Part shown: positions 17,248 to 26,206 of the stretch, piece by piece | Layout: each line of letters opens with the position of its first letter | How positions within the stretch are numbered: position 1 is the first letter of the stretch | Assembly (NCBI GenBank): GCA_022772305.1 | Contig: JALFAQ010000021.1 | Coordinates: forward strand, 1-64,000 | DNA: 64,000 nt | Direction: 5' to 3' | Source: Corynebacterium glucuronolyticum | Lineage (GTDB): Bacteria > Actinomycetota > Actinomycetes > Mycobacteriales > Mycobacteriaceae | The notes under the pieces: generated by a model | Seen by the model: only the letters and a program-made list of their open reading frames with translations | Told to the model about the DNA's origin: nothing | Database searches by the model: none | Program-made: the position numbers and the translations under genes

Positions 17248-18294
17248 ATGGACAATCTGCCAGCAACAACACAAGCACCAACGACGTGGGAAACCGCCCT
17301 GCGCACCACGCGTGTTACGCCACCAGCAACCGAACAGCGTGCTCGTCCTCGTCGCAAAACTAACGAACCACCCAGCGAGCCACTTCTACAGCTCAATCCG
17401 GCTGCGTCCCTCCTTTTCCGTTCCCGCGTGGACATCCAGTTCGGTCTCGACACCACCCGGACCGCTGTGGTGACCTTTCCGACCCAGGCCTGCGCCACCA
17501 GCACCGTCACATTCCTTACCTCCACCCGGGAGCCGGCAAGCCGACAGGACATCATCAGGGGGCTCACCCGCTCCGGAAACAAGCCGGAAACGGCACGCGC
17601 CCTGGTGGAGGATCTCATCGCCTTCCGCGTTCTCGTCCCTACCAGTCCCCCAGTAGACATGGCGCTTGTGGGTTCAGGCGGGCTCGCAACGGCAGTGCAG
17701 GACCTCATGCCAGCTGACATCATTCATCTGCGCACATCCGGCCCATCCGAAACGGAGTCCAACTTCCTCGCCCGCGTTCCCGCCGGCATCCCCATCATTC
17801 TTCTCGAAGCCCTCGTGGAGGCACCCGCCCACACCCCCGTGCTGAGCAAGAAGACGAACACAATTGTCCAGGGCTATGTTCTCGACGGTCGTGGCTTCGC
17901 CGGTCCCATCATGGTGGACGGCGATGGCCCCTGCCCCCTGTGTGTGGAGTTGTACCGGATCGACCGCGATCCCCGCTGGAGGATGCTCGTCACCCAATCC
18001 TTGGTGAGGAAAGGTGCCCGCGATCCGCTCATTCTGGCTTCTACTGCAGCGCACATCGTCGCACTCAGCCTTCGTGCTGCGGGCATCCGTGTCGCGCAGC
18101 CCGGCGTAGGCAATTTCTTCCGCGACCCACCATCGCCTGCTATTCCCGGCGAGTTTGTCGTCGTCGATCCCTACTCCCTCGCGCTCACCCACGAGGTGAT
18201 GAAGCCGCACCCCCACTGTCCCGCCTGCTTCGAGCGGATCAACGGTACTCGTCTAGGACCTCCCGCAGTTCCTCGCCGAATTTCTCCAGCTTAA
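17248..18294 (+). CDS. Orphan TOMM cyclodehydratase-like (E1-like, partner-binding) protein
   Basis: A 348-residue protein. The region GPCPLCVELYRIDRDPRWRM, with a second CPAC near the C-terminus, matches the zinc-binding CxxC pairs and the RDPxW signature of bacteriocin cyclodehydratase (E1-like) proteins, which bind the leader peptides of thiazole/oxazole-modified microcins. No YcaO, dehydrogenase or precursor gene lies nearby, so the ancestral role may have changed; similar orphans occur at this locus in other actinobacteria. The ATG at 17248 follows a GGGGG. The 3' end overlaps uvrD2 by 56 nt, convergently. Confidence 0.65.
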   Translation: MDNLPATTQAPTTWETALRTTRVTPPATEQRARPRRKTNEPPSEPLLQLNPAASLLFRSRVDIQFGLDTTRTAVVTFPTQACATSTVTFLTSTREPASRQDIIRGLTRSGNKPETARALVEDLIAFRVLVPTSPPVDMALVGSGGLATAVQDLMPADIIHLRTSGPSETESNFLARVPAGIPIILLEALVEAPAHTPVLSKKTNTIVQGYVLDGRGFAGPIMVDGDGPCPLCVELYRIDRDPRWRMLVTQSLVRKGARDPLILASTAAHIVALSLRAAGIRVAQPGVGNFFRDPPSPAIPGEFVVVDPYSLALTHEVMKPHPHCPACFERINGTRLGPPAVPRRISPA

Positions 18295-20299
18295 CCGGAC
18301 CCACACCGGCGACGGAGAGGAACTCAGCATCAGTTTCTGGCATGGCCTCAGCGATGGCCATGAGGGTGGCGTCGGTGAAGATCATGTACGGTGGCTTCCC
18401 GCGCTCCTTTGCCTCGGCCGTCCGCCATGCGCGAAGAGCAGCAAAAAGAGCCTGGTCGGCTTCCTCCGGGCACGTCACGCAGCGTCCGAGAACCTTTTCC
18501 TCCGGCGACCTCAGGGGTTTACCACACACGCGGCACCGGGAGGTACGCTGCATTTTCTTTACTGGCTTGTTGTCTTCTTCCTTGGGCACGATGCCGTCGA
18601 GGAAGCGCGTGCGCTCACGGCTAGCGCGACCGCCTTCAGAGCGCGCCTTGGACCACGACATGTGGAGGTACGTGCGGGCACGGGTAATCCCCACGTAGAA
18701 CAGGCGACGTTCCTCCTCGATTTGCCGTTCGCCTTCCTTCAGCGCCTGCTTGATGGGAAGCGATCCCTCCTGCAATCCGGCAAGGAAGACCGCATCCCAC
18801 TCGAGGCCCTTCGCAGAGTGGAGGGAAGCGAGCGTCACACCATTGACGTTCGGAGGCTGTTTGGCATCCTTGCGCCGTTCGAGTTCCTGCAGCACTCCTC
18901 CCAGCCTGATGGTGGAATCTGTGCGTACCAAGTCCTTCACCAGTGCAAGGAACGCATTTTGCATCTGCCAGCGTTCCCGCGCGCCCTGTCCTTCCGGTTC
19001 CTCCGGTGTCATGCCCTGGCGGCGCAGCACCTCGGTTACGGCCTCGACGGGATCCATCTCCGCTGCGCGCTGGTTGTTTGCCAGACGGGTGAGACCGGAC
19101 ATCACCTGGCGGATTTCCGGGCGCAGGAAGAACCCCTCGCCACCACGGACTTGGTAGACGATGCCAGCATCTGCCAGTGCTTCCTCAAACACAGCAGACT
19201 GTGCGTTGATGCGGTACAGCACCGCAATTTCCGACGGTGGCGTGCCCGTCTCGATGAGCCGAAGAATCTTCTTGGCAATCGCATGCGCCTCATCCGGCTC
19301 GCACTCGTAGGTGGCACACTGCGGTAGCTGGCCTGGAGGCTTCATGCCCTGCAATTGGAGCCTTGTACCAGCGATTCTTCCGTGTGCTTTACTGATCACG
19401 GCGTTGGCAAGGTCCGTGATCTGCGGCGTGGAGCGGTAGTCCCTCTGCAGGCGGACAGTTACAGCTTCCGGATAGTCGCGTGTGAAATCCAGCAGGAAGC
19501 TCGGGGAGGCACCGGTAAACGAGTAAATGGTCTGGTTGGCGTCGCCCACCACGGTCAGATCATCGCGCTCCCCTAGCCAAGCGCGGACAAGGCGCTGTTG
19601 GGCAGGAGTCACGTCCTGGTACTCATCGATGACGAACGTGCGGTATTGCTGCCGGAATTCGTCGGCCACACCCTGCACTTTTTCCAGCCCTGTAGCCAAC
19701 TGGTTGATGACATCGTCGAAATCGAGGAGCACCATTCCGTGGCGGTACTTCAGCTCTTCGTAAGCGGCGTAGACCTGGCCGACTTCTTTACCGCTCACCG
19801 GCGGAGTGCGGTGAAACGTCTCTACCTGCTCGGGGTAGTTATCGGGGGAAATCAGCGTCGCCTTTGCCCACTCTATTTCGCCAGTGAGGTCACGGAGCGT
19901 TTCTGTGTCTGTGGGCACTCCGCATGAACGCGCTGCCTGCGCGACAAGTGGCAGCCGTTTGTCCACCAGCTTGTACTGGAGATCGCCTGCAAAGCGTGGC
20001 CAAAAATAGGACAGTTGGCGCATGGCCGCGGAGTGGAATGTACGTGCCTGCACGCGGGGAATCCCCATGTGTGCCAGGCGATCGCGCATCTCACCCGCCG
20101 CGCGCTTGGTGAAGGTCACGGCGAGCACCCGCTGCGGGCTCACCGCACCAGTGTTGATGAGGTGGGCGATGCGATAGGTGATCGTCCGCGTCTTACCGGT
20201 TCCGGCACCTGCAAGAATGCACACGGGGCCGCGAGGCGCCGTGGCAGCAACGCGTTGGTCCGGATCGAGATCTTCGAGGCTAAAGCTCTCCACGACCAC
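18239..20299 (-). CDS. uvrD2: ATP-dependent DNA helicase UvrD2
   Basis: A superfamily 1 helicase of about 686 residues. It has the Walker A loop AGAGTGKT near the N-terminus, Walker B FVIDEYQD, an RDYRST motif, and VGITRAR in motif VI. The UvrD2-specific tail follows: a four-cysteine zinc motif (CRVCGKPL, then CVTCPEE) and a C-terminal HRDC domain (GVGPVKLEKFGEEL). UvrD2 unwinds DNA 3' to 5' and is essential in mycobacteria. The start is uncertain: GTG at 20299 or 20293 places the domain at the usual distance, and another GTG at 20335 would overlap nudC by 56 nt. It follows nudC on the same strand. Confidence 0.9.
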   Translation of the reverse strand: MVVESFSLEDLDPDQRVAATAPRGPVCILAGAGTGKTRTITYRIAHLINTGAVSPQRVLAVTFTKRAAGEMRDRLAHMGIPRVQARTFHSAAMRQLSYFWPRFAGDLQYKLVDKRLPLVAQAARSCGVPTDTETLRDLTGEIEWAKATLISPDNYPEQVETFHRTPPVSGKEVGQVYAAYEELKYRHGMVLLDFDDVINQLATGLEKVQGVADEFRQQYRTFVIDEYQDVTPAQQRLVRAWLGERDDLTVVGDANQTIYSFTGASPSFLLDFTRDYPEAVTVRLQRDYRSTPQITDLANAVISKAHGRIAGTRLQLQGMKPPGQLPQCATYECEPDEAHAIAKKILRLIETGTPPSEIAVLYRINAQSAVFEEALADAGIVYQVRGGEGFFLRPEIRQVMSGLTRLANNQRAAEMDPVEAVTEVLRRQGMTPEEPEGQGARERWQMQNAFLALVKDLVRTDSTIRLGGVLQELERRKDAKQPPNVNGVTLASLHSAKGLEWDAVFLAGLQEGSLPIKQALKEGERQIEEERRLFYVGITRARTYLHMSWSKARSEGGRASRERTRFLDGIVPKEEDNKPVKKMQRTSRCRVCGKPLRSPEEKVLGRCVTCPEEADQALFAALRAWRTAEAKERGKPPYMIFTDATLMAIAEAMPETDAEFLSVAGVGPVKLEKFGEELREVLDEYR

Positions 20300-21101
20300 A
20301 CCACCAGTCAATGAGGGTGCGAGCAAGCGATCCACGGCCGGTCAGCGGGATGGAGCCGGAAAGGATGTCCTCACGGCTTGCCCAGCGAGCTTCCTTCAGC
20401 TCCCCATCGGTGGGAGCTTGCGCTTCACGGTCTGTCGTTTCCGCACGCATCCCCAGCATGAGGCTGCCAGTGGCAGCCCACGGCGCGGAGGTCACATAAC
20501 GTGAACCGGTTACTCTCCGCCCTGTTTCTTCCAGCACTTCTCGTGCGAAGGCATCCTCGATCGGTTCGCCAGGTTCCACATACCCTGCAACCAGCGAGTA
20601 GTACTGTCGCCCCGGCTTACGCGTGAGCAGCACCTCATCCCCCATCGTCACCAAACCAATAACCGCTGGATCCAGGCGCGGGAACACCTCGTGACCATCG
20701 TCGTCGTAGCCGAAGCGCCCATCGGCGACGTAGCGAATACGGTCGCCATTTATCGGGCTGAACTGGAACATCGAACGATTACGCAGTCGCATGAATGTCC
20801 GCGCTAGATCCGGCATCGCCGGCTGGTCTTGGATGCGCACGATGTCGAATTTTTCCCTCCCCAAGGAGATGAGTCCTGCCAGCTCATCACGACTGACCAT
20901 GACTGCCGTGCCGGCATCCCCCGGAAGTTCAATGCGTACAGTGGCATCATCACTGAAAACTTCCTCGGGGAAACCCGCTACCGGACGCACCCCATTGATT
21001 GCGGGCAAACCAGAGTTAGATGCGTACTCGCCTTCCAGCGTGAACGGATAGCAATGCTCCTTGCGAAATTTCAAGCTGGCTGTAAACAGTCCCCCTAGCA
21101 C
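20280..21101 (-). CDS. NudC-like Nudix hydrolase lacking the zinc ribbon
   Basis: A 273-residue protein with an intact Nudix box, GYVEPGEPIEDAFAREVLEE, which coordinates Mg for pyrophosphate hydrolysis. Position (between uvrD2 and the channel gene) and layout match Rv3199c, an NAD(H) diphosphatase. However, the four zinc-ribbon cysteines of NudC are absent (the stretch reads NRSMFQFSPINGDRI), and the NADH-specificity motif SQPWPFPxS reads SAPWAATGS. Its substrate may therefore differ. The GTG at 21101 follows a GGGAGAGG. A 3' overlap with uvrD2 implies co-translation. Confidence 0.8.
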   Translation of the reverse strand: MLGGLFTASLKFRKEHCYPFTLEGEYASNSGLPAINGVRPVAGFPEEVFSDDATVRIELPGDAGTAVMVSRDELAGLISLGREKFDIVRIQDQPAMPDLARTFMRLRNRSMFQFSPINGDRIRYVADGRFGYDDDGHEVFPRLDPAVIGLVTMGDEVLLTRKPGRQYYSLVAGYVEPGEPIEDAFAREVLEETGRRVTGSRYVTSAPWAATGSLMLGMRAETTDREAQAPTDGELKEARWASREDILSGSIPLTGRGSLARTLIDWWCGRGEL

Positions 21102-21255
21102 GCTCTACCTCTCCCCTTTCTTGTTGTTTCAAAAAGCTACTGAAAGCCCTTGGCGCGCGGTTTCTGCACGCGCCATAGCTACCCTTCCACGGTAATCGGC
21201 CTGAGTACGTCGTGCTTGTCGACGCCACTTCTCGCCGGTTACTGTGCTGCTGGCG

Positions 21256-22341
21256 TTAGTTCCCTGTATCCATAATGCGGCGCACATACAGGAGCCGATC
21301 ACCGGGTTCGCAGATCTCTGCTTCTGGCGAATCAATGCGGTACAGCTCGCCGGAGCGAACCACGCCAAGGACGATGTCAGCCAGGTGACGCGGGTTGGCT
21401 CCAACCTCGTCTTCACCGATTTGACGCTCAGCAATGGAGAAGCCTTCATCGGGGCTGAGGAGATCCTCCATCATCTCCACCACGGAGGGCGTAACGGTGG
21501 CGAGCCCCAGCATGCGACCGGCCGTCTCAGAAGAAATCACGACTGAGTCGGCACCAGATTGCTCGACGAGGTGCTGGTTTTCGGCCTCACGCACACTGGA
21601 AACGATCATTGCGCTGGGGGCCAGCTCACGTACGGAAAGTGTCACAAGCACAGCCGTGTCATCCATACTTGGCGCAACAACAACAGCGCGGGCACGTTGC
21701 ACGCCGGCGAGTTTAAGCACGTCGGCCTTCGTGGCACTTCCGTGAACAGTAACGAGTCCCTGTGAGGATGCCATTTCCAACGCCTGGCGGTCAGTATCTA
21801 CAATGACGATCTCACTGGGCGGGGTTCCATCAGCAAGCAGTGCGGACACTGCAGAGCGTCCCTTCGTGCCGTATCCGACAACGACCGTGTGGTTACGCAT
21901 ATTCCTTCTCCATCGTTGGATTTGCAGTGTCTTCCGAGATTCTTCTGTCAGCACACTCAGCGTGGTACCGACCAAAAGAATAAGGAAGAGGACGCGAAGT
22001 GGGGTAATTATGAGGATATTGATGAGCCTGGAGTGCTGAGTCACCGGCGCGATATCACCGTAGCCGGTGGTAGACAGCGATACCGCAGCATAGTACAGCG
22101 AATCCACGAACGTCAGTGGTTCGGAATAGCCGTTCTTATCGAAGTAAACAACGAGCGATGTCACAATCATAATGACGGTGGCGTAAGCCACACGCCGTGC
22201 GATGAGCACCCACGGGCTGGACTTGGCTTCACCCGGAATGTTGATAATCTTCAGCAGGGCATGCTCTGGGAGCTCATCAAGCTCCGCTTGCGCACCAATC
22301 CGAAAATTCAGGTTGGGGCGAAGCCTCTTTCCAAAAGGCAT
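21256..22341 (-). CDS. cglK: Potassium channel with RCK domain, CglK-like
   Basis: A 361-residue inner-membrane channel. Two transmembrane helices (about 48-68 and 105-130) flank a pore loop with the selectivity filter TTGYGD (91-96). A cytosolic TrkA-N/RCK domain follows, with the Rossmann start VVVGYGTKGRS, and a TrkA-C segment. The layout matches the Corynebacterium glutamicum potassium channel CglK and Rv3200c, which support K+ uptake and membrane potential. The ATG at 22341 follows AGGAGA by about 6 nt; the longer frame to 22365 has no such site. Confidence 0.88.
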   Translation of the reverse strand: MPFGKRLRPNLNFRIGAQAELDELPEHALLKIINIPGEAKSSPWVLIARRVAYATVIMIVTSLVVYFDKNGYSEPLTFVDSLYYAAVSLSTTGYGDIAPVTQHSRLINILIITPLRVLFLILLVGTTLSVLTEESRKTLQIQRWRRNMRNHTVVVGYGTKGRSAVSALLADGTPPSEIVIVDTDRQALEMASSQGLVTVHGSATKADVLKLAGVQRARAVVVAPSMDDTAVLVTLSVRELAPSAMIVSSVREAENQHLVEQSGADSVVISSETAGRMLGLATVTPSVVEMMEDLLSPDEGFSIAERQIGEDEVGANPRHLADIVLGVVRSGELYRIDSPEAEICEPGDRLLYVRRIMDTGN

Positions 22342-22540
22342 TGTCACTCTCCTGCCGTCATCCACACGTGTTCACAGCTCTCGTCAGCCGTGGCATCTAC
22401 TTGAGTCTAGCCACAGTAGAACCTTTTTAGATTCCACAAGCTTTACCGGCGTTGAATGGTACTCCCCTTCCACATTCGTTCACCTACTCTGCATCTGCCC
22501 ACGCTGCTACACCATTCTCCTTGCACACAGCTCAGGGGGA

Positions 22541-25500
22541 CTACTGTTGTGTCCCCTCGAGCTCAATGAGACAGCGGATTTCCTCCTTATCCATGAGTGT
22601 TTCCGGCTTCAGGGTGTACCCCTCGCGAACATAGAAGAACACGGCTTCGACCTCTGCGGGATCAATGTGCCGACCTTCACGCTTGGACTGGATTTCCGCC
22701 CATGCGAGACGGTATTCGGCCAACTGCAAGGAGAGCGCGGGGAGGTCTCGCTTAGTCGGAACCTTGCCGGTCTTCCAGTCCACAACAGTCCATGTTCCGT
22801 CGGGATTCTTAAACACGGCATCGATCTTGCCAGTTACGCGCTTACTCCCGATCTGGTATTCAATGGCTTGCTCGACGGCAACGGGTGTGCGCTCCGCCCA
22901 TGGGCTAGCCAGGAAATTCTCCTTCAGGGTCGCAAGCTCTTCTGCTGTGACATCTTCCTCGCCAATGCCTGGCAGTTGGTCATCGTCAAGGAGCGTAGGC
23001 AGCTTGTAGTGATCCTCGATCCACTGGTGGAATTTTGTACCACGCTTGGCCTGAGAATTCGGCTTGAAAGGAACTGGGCGCAGCCGACGCTTGGCTAGCT
23101 CTTCTGGATTCTTCTTGAGCTGAACTATCTCCGTTGCGTTGATTCGGTTACCCAGTTCCACCTCGATCTCAGAGCGCTCCGCCAAGCGCTTTTCCTCGAT
23201 CAGTTTGCGGGCTGTCAGGTCCCACCTGGCTATCCGCTGCTTCTCGGGATCGGCATCGCGTTCCGGGTTTTCCGCCGCATCGCTTGCTTCGGCATCTGCA
23301 GAAGCAATGTCGTTGCCGAAGTTCTGGACAGAATCTTGTTCCTGTGATGCCAACTCATCCATCTGCTGCTTCACAAGGACAGCAGCACGTTCAATGGCAT
23401 CTCGTTTTTCTCCCAGGAAGTCCGCGGGGAAGCGCGCAGCCTCAGCATCGCGTTCGACGTATAGCTCTTCTAATTCTTCGCCTGGCTCCCACCAGGTGAC
23501 CACGTTGTTGGCGAACTCGTCAGAATTAGCTACCCGGTCGAACAGTTCCGTCGGGGTAATCGCCGTCGGTGTCCGTGGCTTCCTCTTCTTGGGGCTGTCT
23601 TCGCCATCGGCTTCAGCGTTCGGTTGGAACGTCATGGTCTTGAAGTCATTGCGCACACGCCCATGGGCGGTAATGATGAGCTTCTGCGACGAGCGGGTCA
23701 CCGCAACATAGAACAGGCGGGTTGATTCGCGCACCTCCTTCATACGAAGGAAGTACTTGTAGCGGTCCACCGACTCTTTGAAATGGGAGCCCTTGGTGAT
23801 CTCCAGGTCTGGTGACACCGCATAGCGCGGTGTGGAGTCCAGGAAGGCGTACTCGTAGGCGTTATAGCCTTCTGTTTTCCATTCCTTGGCAGTCTTGCCT
23901 AGCAGTGGCTCTGGTACATCTACGCTGTCACCGACGATGGCAGAAGGCAGGGTTTCCGGGCGTGATGCTGCCGTTTCCGTGGTGATTGTTTGTTGGCCAT
24001 CCTTGTACATCTTGCTATTCGCGCCGATGACGGCGACGGTGGCAAATTCCAGTCCCTTTGCCGCGTGGACGGTCATGATGTCAACGCGGTTCGGGGAGAC
24101 GGTCTGCTCTCCCTGATCCATGGCTCGATCTTCTGCTTCCGCGTCGAGGTACTCGAGGAATCCGCGTAACGTCGCACCATCGATCGATGCGTAGTCGGAC
24201 ACATAACCGTGGAACGTATCGAGGTGAGAGGTTCCAGGGACGCCAAGCTGACGTGGGTTCTCCCGAGCCAAGACCTCCGTGCGAATACCGAATGTGTTCT
24301 CAATATCCTGGAAAATATCCCGCAGGCCACTAGCCAGGCTGTGTCCACGTAGCCACCGGAAGCGGGAAGCGAGGGTGGACAGTCGCGCGTAGCCTTCTGC
24401 GGTGTATTGGCCGGCATCACCCAAGTCTGCGAGTGCGTCCCCGAGGGAGACGGCATCCTCGGCGAGTGCATCTTCCACTTCCTTCTTGAGCCTCTCGAGC
24501 GCGGGATGGGAGCTGAGCGCCTCAGTCGGTTGTACGTCGTCGTATTCTGCATCTGCGGTGAGAGACGCTTCCTCCTGGTCTTCCTTTCGGGCCCGCTGGT
24601 AGGAGTTGAGTGTCCGCGCCCGGTTGCTAAGCGCCTTCAAATCAGCAAATCCGAGCTTCACCAGTGGACCCGTGAGGATGCGAAGTAGCGCGGAACTATC
24701 TTCTGGCCGCGCTAGCGCCTTGGCGATGGATACCAGATCCACAATTTCCGGCATCATGAGCAGACCGGCGAGGGAATGCACGTGGTAGGGAACCTTGTAC
24801 TTTTCCAGTGCTTTCACAGCCTCAGGGACCTGGTTGTGTTGACGCACAAGTATCGCTGCTTCGAAGGGGGCGGCTGTGCTGCTCCGGGTGACCTGCGACG
24901 AACTCGATATCGATGCGACAAAACTGTCCAGGTCAGCGTCGGCTACTCCGTGATATTCGGTAGCAAGCTGGCGCGCGACGAAGTCCGCTTCCTCCTCCTC
25001 GAGCTCGAAGTTTGCAAGAAGTACCTCACCGTCACCGGCACCAGGGCGGGGCTCAAGCTCGGCGACGGTTCGTTCCTTCGGTGCGTATTCGCCTGTGGCC
25101 TCGAGGATCGCACCAGAAATGGTATTTGCCACGCCGAGGACATCGCAGGGATTGCGGAAACTCGTTGTAAGCTCCAGCTTCTGCGCGGGGCGTACGGGGG
25201 TGCCATCCGGATTGGTTTCTGCGGTATGGGGGAAATCGGTGACGAAGTTAGCCAGGTTGGACGAACTTGCGCCACGCCAACCATAAATGGCCTGCATGGG
25301 GTCACCCACGGCGGTGACGGCGAGCCCCGGTTCGCCCGTGCCGAACAGTGAACGCAGGAAGATGCGCTGCGAGTGCGACGTGTCCTGATATTCATCAAGC
25401 ATGACCACGCGGTAGCGGTGACGCTCGCTGTTGCCCACTGAGGGTTCCCCGGATGCAAGGCGTGCCGCTGCTGCCATCGTGTGGGAGAAGGTGGTGAGGC

Positions 25501-26206
25501 GGTTGTCCTTCAGATACTGGTTGAACTTGTCCACCAGCCCCAAAAGGATGACGCGGGTGTCTTGCGTAGCGATGAATTTGGTTGTGTCTTTCGTGGCTCG
25601 TTCAATGTCGTCGACGACGCGGAGAGCCTCCGCCGTTGCGTGACGGACATCGTCTGCCGTAAGCATGTTGCTCTCGATAGCGCTGACCAAAGAAACGATC
25701 TTGGAAGCGACAGTAGATGTCGACTTTGAGGCCGTTTCATCGGGGAACGAGCCGTGGAAATCCTCCACGATATCGGTTGCTATCTGGATCATCTCGGCTG
25801 TGGAGATGATGCGTGAGCCGGGTTCAGTGGGAAGCAGAAGACCGTACTCACGGACGAGGTTTTGTGCGTAGGCATCGTAGGTGAAAACGGACGCATCAAG
25901 GTTCTCTTCGGCGCGCACCTCCGCTCCTTCTACCTTCTGGTGCAGATCGAAGAGGGAGCTGCGGATCTTCTGTTTCAGGTTTTGCGCAGCCTTACGCGTG
26001 AAGGTGAGACCAAGGACCTGCTCGGGTCTGACAAGCCCATTGGCTACCAGCCACACCACGCGGTCGGCCATTGTCTTAGTCTTTCCTGCACCTGCGCCGG
26101 CGACAACAAGCAGGTTGTTCATCGGGTATTCGATAACCGCCTGTTGCTGTGGAGTGGGGGCAAATCCGCCGACCTTCTGGGCGAGCTCGTTAGCCGTGTA
26201 CTTCAT
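22541..26206 (-). CDS. adnB: AdnB, helicase-nuclease motor subunit
   Basis: A 1221-residue UvrD-like helicase with a C-terminal RecB-family nuclease. Walker A is AGAGAGKT; Walker B MLDEYQDTS, a GDPMQAIYGWRGA motif and VAVTRSSQ complete an intact motor. The nuclease has GTKFHQWIE, GKIDAVF and VVDWKTGK, which hold the metal-binding His, Asp and Lys. With AdnA it resects double-strand breaks, the actinobacterial counterpart of RecBCD/AddAB. The ATG at 26206 lies inside the adnA 3' end (17-nt overlap) and gives the expected short N-terminus; the frame is open to 26296. At about 100 residues more than mycobacterial AdnB, it has acidic insertions near residues 750-1000. Confidence 0.92.
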   Translation of the reverse strand: MKYTANELAQKVGGFAPTPQQQAVIEYPMNNLLVVAGAGAGKTKTMADRVVWLVANGLVRPEQVLGLTFTRKAAQNLKQKIRSSLFDLHQKVEGAEVRAEENLDASVFTYDAYAQNLVREYGLLLPTEPGSRIISTAEMIQIATDIVEDFHGSFPDETASKSTSTVASKIVSLVSAIESNMLTADDVRHATAEALRVVDDIERATKDTTKFIATQDTRVILLGLVDKFNQYLKDNRLTTFSHTMAAAARLASGEPSVGNSERHRYRVVMLDEYQDTSHSQRIFLRSLFGTGEPGLAVTAVGDPMQAIYGWRGASSSNLANFVTDFPHTAETNPDGTPVRPAQKLELTTSFRNPCDVLGVANTISGAILEATGEYAPKERTVAELEPRPGAGDGEVLLANFELEEEEADFVARQLATEYHGVADADLDSFVASISSSSQVTRSSTAAPFEAAILVRQHNQVPEAVKALEKYKVPYHVHSLAGLLMMPEIVDLVSIAKALARPEDSSALLRILTGPLVKLGFADLKALSNRARTLNSYQRARKEDQEEASLTADAEYDDVQPTEALSSHPALERLKKEVEDALAEDAVSLGDALADLGDAGQYTAEGYARLSTLASRFRWLRGHSLASGLRDIFQDIENTFGIRTEVLARENPRQLGVPGTSHLDTFHGYVSDYASIDGATLRGFLEYLDAEAEDRAMDQGEQTVSPNRVDIMTVHAAKGLEFATVAVIGANSKMYKDGQQTITTETAASRPETLPSAIVGDSVDVPEPLLGKTAKEWKTEGYNAYEYAFLDSTPRYAVSPDLEITKGSHFKESVDRYKYFLRMKEVRESTRLFYVAVTRSSQKLIITAHGRVRNDFKTMTFQPNAEADGEDSPKKRKPRTPTAITPTELFDRVANSDEFANNVVTWWEPGEELEELYVERDAEAARFPADFLGEKRDAIERAAVLVKQQMDELASQEQDSVQNFGNDIASADAEASDAAENPERDADPEKQRIARWDLTARKLIEEKRLAERSEIEVELGNRINATEIVQLKKNPEELAKRRLRPVPFKPNSQAKRGTKFHQWIEDHYKLPTLLDDDQLPGIGEEDVTAEELATLKENFLASPWAERTPVAVEQAIEYQIGSKRVTGKIDAVFKNPDGTWTVVDWKTGKVPTKRDLPALSLQLAEYRLAWAEIQSKREGRHIDPAEVEAVFFYVREGYTLKPETLMDKEEIRCLIELEGTQQ

